The translations under genes and the position numbers were made by a program. From NCBI GenBank assembly GCA_963744115.1, contig CAVUSI010000003.1, forward strand, positions 558,001 to 622,000: a DNA stretch of 64,000 bases, in the 5' to 3' direction. This DNA is from Chersky-267 sp963744115. Lineage in GTDB: Bacteria > Chloroflexota > Limnocylindria > Limnocylindrales > CSP1-4. Positions 51,111 to 60,487 of this stretch are shown here, in pieces (position 1 is the stretch's first letter; every line of letters begins with the position of its first letter). Below the pieces are notes generated by a model, which made no database searches, was not told where the DNA came from, and saw only the letters and a list, made by a program, of their open reading frames with translations.

Positions 51111-52670
51111 GTGCGGCCGACCCTGAACGTGCTCGGTGAGGAGCTCATCGAGCGGATCGTCGACGAGGCGATGGACATCCTGGCCACGGTCGGGATGGAG
51201 ATCCGCGGCCCGGCCATGCGTCAGCGCCTGATCGACGCCGGCCTCCCGACGAACGCGGCGGGCGATCGCGTCCTGTTCCCGCGCGACGTCGTCGAGCGGG
51301 CGATCGCATCGGCGCCCGCGTCGTTCATCCTCCACGATCGGGATGGGAACCCGCGCGCCGACATCGGCGGGGACCGGGTCCACTTCATCCCCGGCTCGAG
51401 CGGGCTCAAGGTGCTCGATCATCGGACCGGCGTGGCCCGGCTGGCGGACTCGACCGACTTCGTCGAATACGTCCGGGTCGGCGACGGGCTGCCGCACATC
51501 CCCTACCTGGCGACCGCCTTCTCGACGAACAACGACATCGAGGCCCAGGTGTCGGACGCCTGGCGCCTCTACCTCTGCCTCACGAACTCGAAGAAGCCGG
51601 TCGTGTCCGGCGCCTTCACCGAGCACGGCGTGCCGCGGATGGTCGAGATGATGGAGCTGTTCCGGCGTGACCGGGCGGACCTGATCGACCGGCCGATGTC
51701 CATCTTCACGATCACGGCGACCGGCAACTTCCGGTACAGCGAGGACTCCTGCCAGAACCTGATCGACTGCGTCGAGGCGGGCATCCCGGTCGAGATCGTG
51801 CCGGTCACCCTGATGGGCCTGATCGCTCCGGTCACGATCGTCGGTGCGACCGTCTTCCACACCGTCGACGTCCTCGCCGGGGTCGTCATGACCCAGGTCA
51901 TCCGGCCGGGCGCTCCCGTCCTGTTCGGCGGCGCTCCGGCGACGTTCCACATGCGGATCGCGAGCTCGCCGATGGCGGCGATCGAGGCGCTCCACCTCGA
52001 CGTCGCCTACGTGGCCGTCGGCAAGCGGCTGGGGCTGCCCACCCAGTCCTACATGGCCCTATCGGACGCGAAGGTCCTCGACGCCCAGGCCGGAGCCGAG
52101 ACGTTCGGCAGTGCTCTGCTGGCCGCGCTGGCCGGCGTCAACTCGGTGTCCGGGCCCGGGATGCTCGACTTCGTCCTCGTGTTCAGCCTGGCGAAGCTCG
52201 TCTTCGACGACGAGGTCTGCGGCCAGGCTCTCCACTTCGTGCGCGAGGTCCGCCCGCTCGGCGACCTTCCGACGATGGACCTGGTCCAGCAGGTCCTGTC
52301 CGAGCAGCACCTGATCATGGCCCAGCACACCCTCGATCACTGGCCGACCGAGCTGTACCTGCCGTCCGCGGTGACCGACCGCGACAACCGGGAGAACTGG
52401 CTCAAGGCCGGTGGACGAGACGCCGGTCAGCGTGCTGCCGACGAGGTCGACAAGCGTCTTGCCGCCTACCAGCCCCTGGCGACCGATCAGGCCGTCGACG
52501 AGGAGCTGCGGCGGATCATCCGGACCGGCCTCCGCGAGCAGGAGCACCTCCCCGAGGTGCCGGTCGCCGGTGAGCCGGTCCCGCTCGCCGACCCGACCGG
52601 CGGACGCCGCCACAATCCACGACGAACCGCACGCCAGGCACCGACCAGTCAGGAGGAACCCGCGTCATGA
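51111..52670 (+). CDS. mttB: Second MttB-superfamily methyltransferase, non-pyrrolysine
   Basis: A 519-aa MttB homologue, not closely similar to the one at 3319-4860. Family features include RPTLNVLGEELIERIVDEA, VHFIPGSSGLKVLDHRTG, VTLMGLIAPVTIVGATVFH and QVIRPGAPVLFGGAPATFHMR. No in-frame TAG is present. A His-rich segment (LHFVREVRPLGDLPTMDLVQQVLSEQHLIMAQHTLDHW region) lies near the end. The GTG at 51111 is preferred over the GTG at 51093 because AAGGAG is correctly spaced from it. No corrinoid protein is adjacent. Instead a GcvT-fold gene overlaps the stop in ATGA. Confidence 0.85.
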   Translation: MRPTLNVLGEELIERIVDEAMDILATVGMEIRGPAMRQRLIDAGLPTNAAGDRVLFPRDVVERAIASAPASFILHDRDGNPRADIGGDRVHFIPGSSGLKVLDHRTGVARLADSTDFVEYVRVGDGLPHIPYLATAFSTNNDIEAQVSDAWRLYLCLTNSKKPVVSGAFTEHGVPRMVEMMELFRRDRADLIDRPMSIFTITATGNFRYSEDSCQNLIDCVEAGIPVEIVPVTLMGLIAPVTIVGATVFHTVDVLAGVVMTQVIRPGAPVLFGGAPATFHMRIASSPMAAIEALHLDVAYVAVGKRLGLPTQSYMALSDAKVLDAQAGAETFGSALLAALAGVNSVSGPGMLDFVLVFSLAKLVFDDEVCGQALHFVREVRPLGDLPTMDLVQQVLSEQHLIMAQHTLDHWPTELYLPSAVTDRDNRENWLKAGGRDAGQRAADEVDKRLAAYQPLATDQAVDEELRRIIRTGLREQEHLPEVPVAGEPVPLADPTGGRRHNPRRTARQAPTSQEEPAS

Positions 52671-53836
52671 CCAGCCAGACCGCGCCCGCGACCGAGGCAT
52701 CGAGCACGCTCTACTTCGGGCCGTGGTATCGCCGCTCGCCGTTCTTCGAGAAGACCCTCGCCGCCGGCTGCAGTGCCTACGACATCTACAACCACATGTA
52801 CCTGCCGGGCTACTACGCCGACCCGGTCGAGGAGTACTGGGCGCTGCTCAACGACGTGACCGTGTGGGACGTGTCCGTCGAGCGGATCGTCGAGATCACC
52901 GGGCCGGATGCTTCGGCGTTCACCAACCTGCTGACCTGCCGCGACCTCACGAAGTGTGCCGTCGGCCAGGGCAAGTACGTCCTGATCACGGCCGAGGACG
53001 GCGGGATCGTCAACGATCCGGTCCTGCTCCGGGTCGAGGAGGACCGCTGGTGGCTCGCGCTGGCCGACTCCGACGCGGGGCTGTGGGCGCGCGGCGTCGC
53101 GACGCACGCGGGGATGGACGTCAAGGTCCGCGAGCCGGAGATCTATCCGGTCCAGGTCCAGGGACCGAAGTCGAAGGACGTGCTGGTCTCCCTGTTCGGC
53201 GACGCCGTCCTCGGCATCAAGTACTACTGGACGCTGACCACCGAGCTCGACGGCATCCCCGTCGTGATCAGCCGGACCGGCTGGACGGGCGAGGTCGGTT
53301 ACGAGATCTACCTCCAGGACCCATCGCGCGGCGGCGACCTGTGGGACCGGCTGATGGACGCGGGCAAGCCCCACAAGATCCGGCCGATCGCTCCGTGCGA
53401 GGCGCGGCGGATCGAGGCGGGGATCTTCAACTACGGATCGGACATGACCGTCAACGACAACCCGTTCGAGGTGATGGGCCTGGAGCGTCTCGTCGAGCCG
53501 CAGGAGGCCGACTACATCGGCAAGGCGGCGCTCGAGGAGATCCGAGCTCGGGGCGTGAGCCGGAAGCTCGTCGGGATCGAGGTCGCCGGCGACGCGCTGC
53601 CGTTCGAGCTCTCGCGCAAGTGCGATGCCCTGCACAAGGGCCAGCCGGTCGGGACGGTCACCGACCTCATCTGGTCGCCGCGCCTCGAGAAGAACATCGG
53701 CTACGTCTGGGTGCCGATCGAGCTCGCCGGCGCCGGTACGCCGCTCGAGATCGTCGCCCCGGACGGCGGGATCTGGCCGGCGACGACGGCGTCGATCCCG
53801 TTCCTCGACCCGAAGAAGACCGTCCCGCTGGGTTGA
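52667..53836 (+). CDS. GcvT-family aminomethyltransferase / demethylase-like protein
   Basis: A 389-aa folate-dependent protein of the GcvT/DmdA/dimethylglycine-demethylase fold. Visible are VTVWDVSVERIVEITGPDA, LTCRDLTKCAVGQGKYVLIT, GIVNDPVLLRVEEDRWWLA, SRTGWTGEVGYEIYLQ and APCEARRIEAGIFNYGSDM. The N-terminal YFGPWYRRSPFFEKTLAAG segment is typical of stand-alone relatives that accompany methylamine genes. The substrate may be dimethylglycine, sarcosine or another N-methyl compound, with THF as methyl or methylene acceptor. ATGA overlap with mttB2 argues for joint function. Confidence 0.82.
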   Translation: MTSQTAPATEASSTLYFGPWYRRSPFFEKTLAAGCSAYDIYNHMYLPGYYADPVEEYWALLNDVTVWDVSVERIVEITGPDASAFTNLLTCRDLTKCAVGQGKYVLITAEDGGIVNDPVLLRVEEDRWWLALADSDAGLWARGVATHAGMDVKVREPEIYPVQVQGPKSKDVLVSLFGDAVLGIKYYWTLTTELDGIPVVISRTGWTGEVGYEIYLQDPSRGGDLWDRLMDAGKPHKIRPIAPCEARRIEAGIFNYGSDMTVNDNPFEVMGLERLVEPQEADYIGKAALEEIRARGVSRKLVGIEVAGDALPFELSRKCDALHKGQPVGTVTDLIWSPRLEKNIGYVWVPIELAGAGTPLEIVAPDGGIWPATTASIPFLDPKKTVPLG

Positions 53837-53901
53837 CCCCCGCGGACCGGGGCCGGTCCGTCCGGTCCTCTCCGTCCGGCTCTGCCCGCACATCCCCCCG
53901 T

Positions 53902-53930
53902 TAGACTCGATCCACGTCCGCAGCGGAGAC
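53902..53930 (+). promoter_or_regulatory. Promoter box and ribosome binding site of the Rieske oxygenase gene
   Basis: TAGACT (53902-53907) is followed by a short leader containing GCGGAGA (about 53922-53928), a Shine-Dalgarno spaced correctly from TTG at 53937. No ATG or GTG start lies in frame between the box and the conserved N-terminus, which decides for the TTG. Confidence 0.4.
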
Positions 53931-53936
53931 CCGTCC

Positions 53937-55242
53937 TTGACCGCCCACATCGAGCTCTCGTCGCCGCTCACCGAGGCCGAGATCGCATCCGTCCGTCGCG
54001 AGTACCGTGCCGCGTCGCTGCTCCCCAAGCGGGCATACCACGACCCCGCGATCCACGACTGGGAACGCGAGCACATCGTCCGGAAGGACTGGGTCCTCGT
54101 CGGGCGCGAGGAGGACGCTCCAGAGCCGGGAACGTACACGCTGGTCGAGCTCGACGGCGAAAGCCTCATCGTGGTCCGCGGGCAGGACCGCGAGCTCCGA
54201 GCGTTCTTCAACGTCTGCCGCCATCGTGGGACGGCGGTCGCCGAGGAGGCGTGCGGCAAGGTGGTCCGGTTCCAGTGCCCGTACCACGCCTGGATCTACG
54301 ACCTCGAGGGGCATCTCGTCCGGGCCAAGCACACCGACGACCTCGAGGACTTCAGCTTCGAGCGGTTCGGCCTGGCCGCCGTCCGCCTCGAGACCTGGCA
54401 GGGCTTCGTGTTCGTCAACCTCGACCGCGACGCCGCGCCCCTGGCGAACCAGCTGGGCGACCTGGTCGACCACTGGAGCCGGTTCGACTTCCGGAGCCTC
54501 CGCGCCGCGAAGCGGGTCGAGTACGACGTCGCCGCGAACTGGAAGTTCGTGGCCGAGAACTACAGCGAGTGCTATCACTGCCCCGGCGTCCACCCGCAGC
54601 TCAACAAGCTGACCCCGTACGACCTCGGCGGCGACTTCGATCCGCACGGCGGCTGGCAGGGCGGCTGGATGGAGCTGGTCGACGCGGCCGAGACGATGTC
54701 GCTCGACGGCGGCCACGGATCGAAGGCCGGCCGGCCGTCGATGGCCGGGATCACCGAGCTCGACGAGCGGCGGATCTACTACTACGTCCTGTGGCCGACG
54801 ACCTTCCTGTCGATCCATCCCGACTACCTGCTGGTCCACCGCCTCGTGCCCGCAGGGTCCCGACCGGACGTTGATCGTGTGCGACTGGCTGTTCGAGGCC
54901 GCGACGATCGCGACACCCGGCTTCGACGCGTCGGACGCGGTCGCCTTCTGGGACCTCACCAACCGCCAGGACTGGCACGTCTGCGAGCTCCAGCAGCGGG
55001 GGACCAGGTCGAGCTCGTGGGTCGCCGGACGGTATACGGACGCCGAGGCGTCGGTCCACGCCTTCGACCAGATGGTCGTCGATCGCTACTCCGGCGCGAG
55101 CAGCTGGTCGCAGCGGATCGTCCGCGATCGCTACGACGTCCCGCCGCCGAAGCCCGGCTCGGATGTGGTGCCGGACGACGCGAAGACCGACGTGTCGTCG
55201 GGCGCCAGGATCGCGGCTCGATCGAAGGCCGCGGCCCGCTGA
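53937..55242 (+). CDS. Rieske non-haem iron oxygenase alpha subunit (glycine betaine monooxygenase GbcA-like), frameshifted
   Basis: Probable O2-dependent N-demethylase of a quaternary amine, about 435 aa after repair. The Rieske centre is complete: Cys94-x-His96 and Cys114-x2-His117. The mononuclear iron site reads Asn208-x2-Glu211-x-Tyr213-His214-x4-His219. GbcA (glycine betaine to dimethylglycine), stachydrine demethylase and carnitine oxygenase share this architecture; context favours betaine. An extra T near 54858 shifts the frame, and the end continues LIVCDWLFEAATIATPGF and WDLTNRQDWHVCELQQRG in the next frame, both typical of this group. No reductase subunit (GbcB) is nearby. Confidence 0.82.
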
Positions 55243-55314
55243 TCGCCGCGGGCGTGATGGGCACGCTCGGACGCATCCCGGTCGGGACGGGCGCCCAGGC
55301 GGGGTCGGCCAGGC

Positions 55315-56139
55315 TCAGGTCGTGGCGGTCTCGGCCTCATCGGTGACGCGCCGATCGTCGCCGCCCCGGAAGGCGCCCAGTCGCCAGGCGATGAGGATCG
55401 CCACAGCCGTGACCGTGACGATGATCGTCGAGACCGCGTTGATCTCGGGCGTCACGCCGAAGCGGATCTTCGAGTAGATGTAGAGCGGCAGGGTGCTGCT
55501 GCCGACGCCGGCGTTGAAGCTGGTGATGACCAGGTCGTCGAAGGACAGGGCGAACGCGATCATCCCGCCGGCCGCGATCGCCGGGGCGAGCAGCGGCATC
55601 GTGACGTGCCGGAAGGTCCCCCAGGCGGACGCCCCGAGGTCGCGGCCGGCCTCCTCCAGGTGGGGATCCAGGCCGATCGCCCGAGCCCGGACGATGATCG
55701 CGACGTAGGACACGCAGAAGGTGATGTGGGCGAGCGAGATCTGGGTGAACGACCCCTGGCCGCCGAACAGCGTCGCGAAGAACAGCAGCAGGCTGATCCC
55801 CATGACGATCTCGGGCGTGACCATCGGCAGGAGGAGGAGGACCTCCATCGGGGACCGCCAGCGCTGGCTGATCCGCGCCAGGCCGAGCCCGAGGAGCGTC
55901 CCGAGCGCGACCGAGGCGACCACCGCGATGAACGCGACCTGGAGGGTGACCCCGAGCGCCCCCAGGATGAGCTGGTTGGAGAACAGCGTCGGGTACCAGT
56001 CGAGCGTGAACCCGGCCCAGTTGAAGTTCCGCTTGTCGGCGTTGAAGCTGAAGATGATCAGGATGACGATCGGCAGGAAGAGGAAGACATAGACCACCGC
56101 GGTGAACGCGGACAGCAGGCGGTTCCGTCCGGCCAGCAT
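55315..56139 (-). CDS. potC: Spermidine/putrescine-type ABC transporter permease PotC
   Basis: Inner-membrane permease, 274 aa with six predicted helices. The EAA loop is EEAGRDLGASAWGTFRHVTMPLL, and ALSFDDLVITSFNAG with TLPLYIYSKIRFGVTPEINA is the PotC/YdcV signature. The ATG shares one base with the potB stop (TGATG). Last gene of a four-gene operon in the order potA-potD-potB-potC. Substrate could be a polyamine or another cationic amine; given the neighbours, a methylated amine is a reasonable alternative. Confidence 0.9.
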   Translation of the reverse strand: MLAGRNRLLSAFTAVVYVFLFLPIVILIIFSFNADKRNFNWAGFTLDWYPTLFSNQLILGALGVTLQVAFIAVVASVALGTLLGLGLARISQRWRSPMEVLLLLPMVTPEIVMGISLLLFFATLFGGQGSFTQISLAHITFCVSYVAIIVRARAIGLDPHLEEAGRDLGASAWGTFRHVTMPLLAPAIAAGGMIAFALSFDDLVITSFNAGVGSSTLPLYIYSKIRFGVTPEINAVSTIIVTVTAVAILIAWRLGAFRGGDDRRVTDEAETATT

Positions 56140-56987
56140 CAGCTGAGCACCTCGGTCCGCAGGCTGCGGATCGCGATGAACGTCCCGATGATCGTGACCG
56201 CCATGAGGATGAAGCCGAGCGCCGAGCCCTGCGGCCAGTCACGCCCCGACAGGAAGAGGGTCTGGACGACCTTGGCGACCGTCGTCGTCTGGGCGCCACC
56301 GAGCAGGTCGGGCGTGACGTAGTCGCCGATCGCCGGGATGAACGTCAGCAGGGCCGCGGCGATGATCCCGGGCATCGTCATCGGCAGGATCACGTGGACG
56401 AAGGCGCTCCGGCCGTTCGCGTACAGGTCGCGAGCCGCCCACACCAGCGCCTCGTCGAGTCGATCGATCGACACGAACAGCGGCAGGATGGCGAACGGGA
56501 GGAAGCCGTAGGTCATCCCCAGGATCACGGCCAGGTCCGTGTTGAGCAGGATGATCGGCTGGGTCGTCAGCCCCAGCCCGTGGAGGATCGAGTTCACCAC
56601 GCCGTTGTCGCGCAGGATGATCATCCAGGCGTAGGTCCGGATGAGGTAGCTCGTCCAGAACGGGAGCATCACCAGGATCAGCAGGAGCGCCTTGTTCCGC
56701 CCGCCGTACCGACTGATCCAGTAGGCCACCGGGTAGCCGATGGCGATCGACAGGATCGTCGTCATCCCGGCGTAGTAGACCGAGCGCGAGATCGTCGGGA
56801 TGAACGTCGGCGCGAACGCCTTGCGGTAGTTGTCGAGGGTCAGCGCATCGAACAGGACCCGGCCGAACCGGTCGTGCGTCCCCACGCTCACCGCGGCGAT
56901 GAAGGCGAGCGGAACGAGGAAGAAGACCACCAGCCAGACCGAGCCCGGCAGGACGAGTGGCCCGATCCCGAGCCGGCGGCGCAGCAC
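56139..56987 (-). CDS. potB: Spermidine/putrescine-type ABC transporter permease PotB
   Basis: Inner-membrane permease, 282 aa with six predicted helices. Features are LPFWTSYLIRTYAWMIIL, the EAA loop VWAARDLYANGRSAFVHVILPMTMPG and IPAIGDYVTPDLLGG, all typical of PotB. It pairs with PotC to form the pore. The gene follows potD by 19 bases. Confidence 0.9.
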   Translation of the reverse strand: MLRRRLGIGPLVLPGSVWLVVFFLVPLAFIAAVSVGTHDRFGRVLFDALTLDNYRKAFAPTFIPTISRSVYYAGMTTILSIAIGYPVAYWISRYGGRNKALLLILVMLPFWTSYLIRTYAWMIILRDNGVVNSILHGLGLTTQPIILLNTDLAVILGMTYGFLPFAILPLFVSIDRLDEALVWAARDLYANGRSAFVHVILPMTMPGIIAAALLTFIPAIGDYVTPDLLGGAQTTTVAKVVQTLFLSGRDWPQGSALGFILMAVTIIGTFIAIRSLRTEVLS

Positions 56988-57006
56988 CTAGCGGCCCGAT
57001 CCCAAC

Positions 57007-58251
57007 CTAGATCCCGGCCTTCAGCTCGGTCCAGCGCGTCGCGTACTTGTCGGTGTCGAGGCCGAGGTCGAGAAGCTCCTGGAGCTTGTCGACGATCGCC
57101 TTGCTCGGGTTGATCCAGGGCGTGTTCAGCAGGTCCTTGCTGATGTACTGCTTGGCCGCCTCGTTCGGGCCCATGTAGCCGATGTAGTTCGAGTTGTCGG
57201 CGCTGACCTTGGCGTCGAGCAGGTGGTTGATGAACAGGTTCGCCGCGATCGGGTTCTTGGCCCCGTCGAGGATCACCGCGGCGTCGGATCCGCGGACGCC
57301 GCCTTCCTCGGGGATGTAGAACTCGACCGACGGCTTCTTCTGCTGGACCGTGTAGATGTCCGAGCCCCAGGCATGGCCGATCCAGATGTCGCCCGACGCC
57401 ATGTACTGCTGGTCCTCGACGCTGTAGAGGCGGACGAGCGGGTGCTGCTGCTTGAGGAGCGCGAGTGCCTCGTCGAGCTGCCCGTCGTCGACGGTGTTGG
57501 CGCTGTACCCGAGCTGGATGAGCGCGGACGCGAAGGCCTCGCGCTGGTCGTCGAGCATCGCGATGTGGCCCGACCAGCGCTCGTCCCAGAGCGCTTTCCA
57601 GCTCGTCGGGGTCTCCTTGATCTTGGCCGTGTCGTAGGCGACGCCGGTCGTCCACCACATGTACGGCATCGAGTGCGCGTTGCCCGGGTCGTAGCCCGGG
57701 TTGGTCCACTCCGGACCCAGGTTGACCTTGTTCGGGATGAGCGACAGGTCGAGCGGCAGGACCTTGTTGATGGCGACCAGTCCCGGGATGTCCGTCGAGG
57801 CCGGGAACGTGATGTCGAATCCGGTCTGGCCGGCGGTGACCCGGGCGTACATCCCCTCGTAGGTGTCGAAGAAGTCCGAGCTGACCTTGACCCCGTATTT
57901 CTTCTGGAACGACGGGATCACGTCCTCGCCCATGTATTCGGCGTAGTTCCAGATGTGGAGCTCGGCCTCCGGCGTCGGCTGCGGGGTCGGCTCCGGAGTG
58001 GCCGTCGGTGGTGCTGCGGTGAGGCTCGGTCCGATCGTCGGCGGGATGGATGCGACGGCGGCGGACGAGGCGGACGGCGCGGCCGAGGCCCCGCCGGTGC
58101 TGCACGCCGCCACGATGGGGGCGAGGGCCGCGGTCGCCCCCACGACCGAGATCCGATGGAGCAGTTGACGGCGGGTCATCCGCTCCTCCGCCAGATAGCG
58201 GACGAGAGCCCGCTCCAGATCGACGGTGGATCCGTCGCGCTCGGTGGTCAT
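57007..58251 (-). CDS. potD: Spermidine/putrescine-type ABC transporter substrate-binding lipoprotein PotD
   Basis: A 414-aa exported receptor. The N-terminus has a twin-arginine-like motif TRRQLLHRI before the hydrophobic stretch and a lipobox VAACS, so it may be a Tat-exported lipoprotein. After a Pro/Thr spacer the mature domain opens LHIWNYAEYMGEDVIPSFQKKYG and contains SSDFFDTYEGMYA, MPYMWWTTGVAYD and GHAWGSDIY, with acidic and aromatic residues expected at a polyamine site. The ATG overlaps the potA stop in ATGA. Confidence 0.9.
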   Translation of the reverse strand: MTTERDGSTVDLERALVRYLAEERMTRRQLLHRISVVGATAALAPIVAACSTGGASAAPSASSAAVASIPPTIGPSLTAAPPTATPEPTPQPTPEAELHIWNYAEYMGEDVIPSFQKKYGVKVSSDFFDTYEGMYARVTAGQTGFDITFPASTDIPGLVAINKVLPLDLSLIPNKVNLGPEWTNPGYDPGNAHSMPYMWWTTGVAYDTAKIKETPTSWKALWDERWSGHIAMLDDQREAFASALIQLGYSANTVDDGQLDEALALLKQQHPLVRLYSVEDQQYMASGDIWIGHAWGSDIYTVQQKKPSVEFYIPEEGGVRGSDAAVILDGAKNPIAANLFINHLLDAKVSADNSNYIGYMGPNEAAKQYISKDLLNTPWINPSKAIVDKLQELLDLGLDTDKYATRWTELKAGI

Positions 58252-59357
58252 GCCTTCTCCTCGCTGGCTGGGTGGGCGCCGACGACGAGCGCGTCGTTCG
58301 GTGCCCAGTCGATCTCGACATCGTCGCCGGCGACGAACCGCCGGCCGGACTTCGGGGCGATCACGCTCACGAGCGCGCCGCCCTGGCTGCGTACCTGGTA
58401 CTGGACCCCCGCCCCGAGGAAGGCCGACTGCTCGACCCTCCCCTGGATCGAGGAGGGCCCGCCGGCCCCGGGCGGGCCGATCGTCACGGCCTCGGGCCGG
58501 ATCGAGATCTCGATCGCGTAGCCCGGACCGATGCCGTCGGACGAGGCGGCCCGGCATCCGTCGCCGCCGGCGAGGCGGACCCGGAGGATCCCCGGCTCGA
58601 CCGACTCGACCGAGCCGCTGAGCAGATTGGTCGTGCCCATGAAATCGGCCACGAACCGGGTCTTGGGGTGGTCGTACAGCTCCTCGGGCAGGCCGAGCTG
58701 CTCGACCTTGCCCTGGTGCATCACGGCGATCCGGTCGCTCATCGTGAGCGCCTCCTCCTGGTCGTGGGTCACGTAGACGAACGTGATCCCGACTTCGACC
58801 TGGATCCGCTTGAGCTCGAGCTGGAGGCTCTTGCGGAGCTTGAGATCGAGGGCGCCCAGCGGTTCGTCGAGGAGCAGGACCTGGGGCCGGTTGACCAGCG
58901 CCCGGGCGAGGGCGATGCGCTGCTGCTGGCCACCGGACAGCTCATTGGTCTTTCGTCGCCCGTACCCGTCGAGGTGGATGAGCTCGAGCGCCTCGGCGAC
59001 CCGGGTCTTGACCTCCGCCTCGTTGACCTTGTGGCGGCGCAGACCGAACGCCACGTTGTCGTGGACGTTGAGATGGGGGAACAGGGCGTAGTTCTGGAAG
59101 ACCATGTTGACCGGCCGCTTGTCGGGCGGCTCCATCGTGACATCGACCCCGCGGAGCTCGATCGTGCCCGCCGTCGGGAGCTCGAAGCCGCCGATCATCC
59201 GCAGGGTCGTGGTCTTGCCGCAGCCGGACGGCCCGAGCAGCGAGAAGAACTCGCCGGACCGGATCTCGAGCGAGATGTCGTCCACCGCGCGCACGTCGCC
59301 GAACCGTTTCGAGATCCCGGACAGACGGATCTCGGGGACTGCCTCGAGGGCCATCAT
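58248..59357 (-). CDS. potA: Spermidine/putrescine-type ABC transporter ATPase PotA
   Basis: A 369-aa ATPase with Walker A GPSGCGKTT, Q-loop VFQNYALFPHL, signature LSGGQQQR, Walker B VLLLDEPLGALD and the switch THDQEEAL. The C-terminal TOBE domain includes SIRPEAVTIG. The ATG at 59355-59357 is chosen because TAGGCT (59365-59370) ends seven bases upstream; a frame from 59399 would begin before the promoter box. First gene of potADBC. Confidence 0.93.
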   Translation of the reverse strand: MMALEAVPEIRLSGISKRFGDVRAVDDISLEIRSGEFFSLLGPSGCGKTTTLRMIGGFELPTAGTIELRGVDVTMEPPDKRPVNMVFQNYALFPHLNVHDNVAFGLRRHKVNEAEVKTRVAEALELIHLDGYGRRKTNELSGGQQQRIALARALVNRPQVLLLDEPLGALDLKLRKSLQLELKRIQVEVGITFVYVTHDQEEALTMSDRIAVMHQGKVEQLGLPEELYDHPKTRFVADFMGTTNLLSGSVESVEPGILRVRLAGGDGCRAASSDGIGPGYAIEISIRPEAVTIGPPGAGGPSSIQGRVEQSAFLGAGVQYQVRSQGGALVSVIAPKSGRRFVAGDDVEIDWAPNDALVVGAHPASEEKA

Positions 59358-59516
59358 CCGTCGCAGCCTACGGGACGCTTCTCGTGGCGCGCGGGACATG
59401 TCCCGTCTAGCGCGACTCGCCCGTGGACGCGATCGTGCAGGCGCGCAGCCAGGCTGGGACAGACGGTCATCGGCTCCTCCGCGGGACCGTGGGCGCGGCC
59501 GATGGCGGAGCGTAGC

Positions 59517-60461
59517 CTATCGGCGCGGAATCGTCCCGGACGGCGGTCGCGAGCGGGCCGCGATCCGCGACAGCGCACCGTCCCAGTCGGCATCGAACGG
59601 GCGACCCGGCAGGTCGAGGTCGACGACAAGCGGGGCGTGGTCCGATGGGATCGGCGGTCCCTTGCGCGCCTCGCGATCGATCTCGGCCCAGACGACCCGT
59701 TCAACGATCGGCCGGGTCACCAGGAGGTGGTCGATCCGCATCCCGAGGTTCTTGTGGAAGTTGCCGGCGCGGTAGTCCCACCAGGTGTAGCGTCCCGACT
59801 CCGGATGCTGGCGGCGATACGCGTCGGTCAGGCCCCAGTCGAGCAGGGCCTGGAAGGCGGCCCGCTCGGGAGGAGACACGTGGGTGCCTCCGTGGACCGC
59901 CTCGGGGTCCCAGACGTCGGCATCGGTCGGAGCGATGTTCAAGTCGCCGCCGAGGACCAACGGCTCTCCCGGGTCGGCGGCCTCGCGCAGCCACCGCTCG
60001 AGCCGCGCGAACCAGGCCAGCTTGCCTGCAAAGAACGGGGAGTCGACGACGCGGCCGTTCGGTGCGTAGAGACTGACGACGCGGATGGGGCCGCCCGCAG
60101 CACCGGACGGGTCGACGGTCGCCGCCACCATCCTCGCCTCGTCCGACGGGTCGAAGTCCTCTTCGCCCTCGGCGACCAGCGCTCCCGGTCCGCTGTCGCG
60201 TACGGGTCCGTCCCCGAAGTTGGTGATCACGTCGGCCGCACCGAGCCCTTCGCGCAAGGCGATCGCCACGCCATTCCAACGGCCCTCACCGTGATGGACG
60301 AGGTCGTAGCCAGCCATCGCGAACGCCATCAGCGGCGCGTCGTCGTCGCCGAGCTTGGTCTCCTGGAGGAGCAGGACGTCGGGGGCCGCGCGCTCGAGCC
60401 AGCCCTCGATCTTCTCCTGGCGGGCCTTGAGCGAGTTGACGTTCCAGGTGGCGATGCGCAT
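59517..60461 (-). CDS. xth: Exodeoxyribonuclease III (AP endonuclease)
   Basis: DNA repair nuclease acting at abasic sites and 3' blocked ends. The 314-aa EEP-fold protein has WNVNSLKAR, LLLQETKLGD (metal Glu), VSLYAPNGR, GGDLNIAPTDADVW, and the closing RIDHLLVTRP and SDHAPLVVDLD (catalytic Asp-His). It is longer than the typical 255-270 residues owing to an insert near 85-115 (DSGPGALVAEGEEDFDPSD). It follows the DUF5612 gene by 26 bases and is probably co-transcribed with it. Confidence 0.93.
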   Translation of the reverse strand: MRIATWNVNSLKARQEKIEGWLERAAPDVLLLQETKLGDDDAPLMAFAMAGYDLVHHGEGRWNGVAIALREGLGAADVITNFGDGPVRDSGPGALVAEGEEDFDPSDEARMVAATVDPSGAAGGPIRVVSLYAPNGRVVDSPFFAGKLAWFARLERWLREAADPGEPLVLGGDLNIAPTDADVWDPEAVHGGTHVSPPERAAFQALLDWGLTDAYRRQHPESGRYTWWDYRAGNFHKNLGMRIDHLLVTRPIVERVVWAEIDREARKGPPIPSDHAPLVVDLDLPGRPFDADWDGALSRIAARSRPPSGTIPRR

Positions 60462-60487
60462 CGGTCGGTCCGTGTCCCCGTCGCGGC

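Noticed and set aside
54871..55242. Separate 123-codon gene after the Rieske oxygenase
   Set aside because: It encodes the C-terminal catalytic segment of the oxygenase in the shifted frame.
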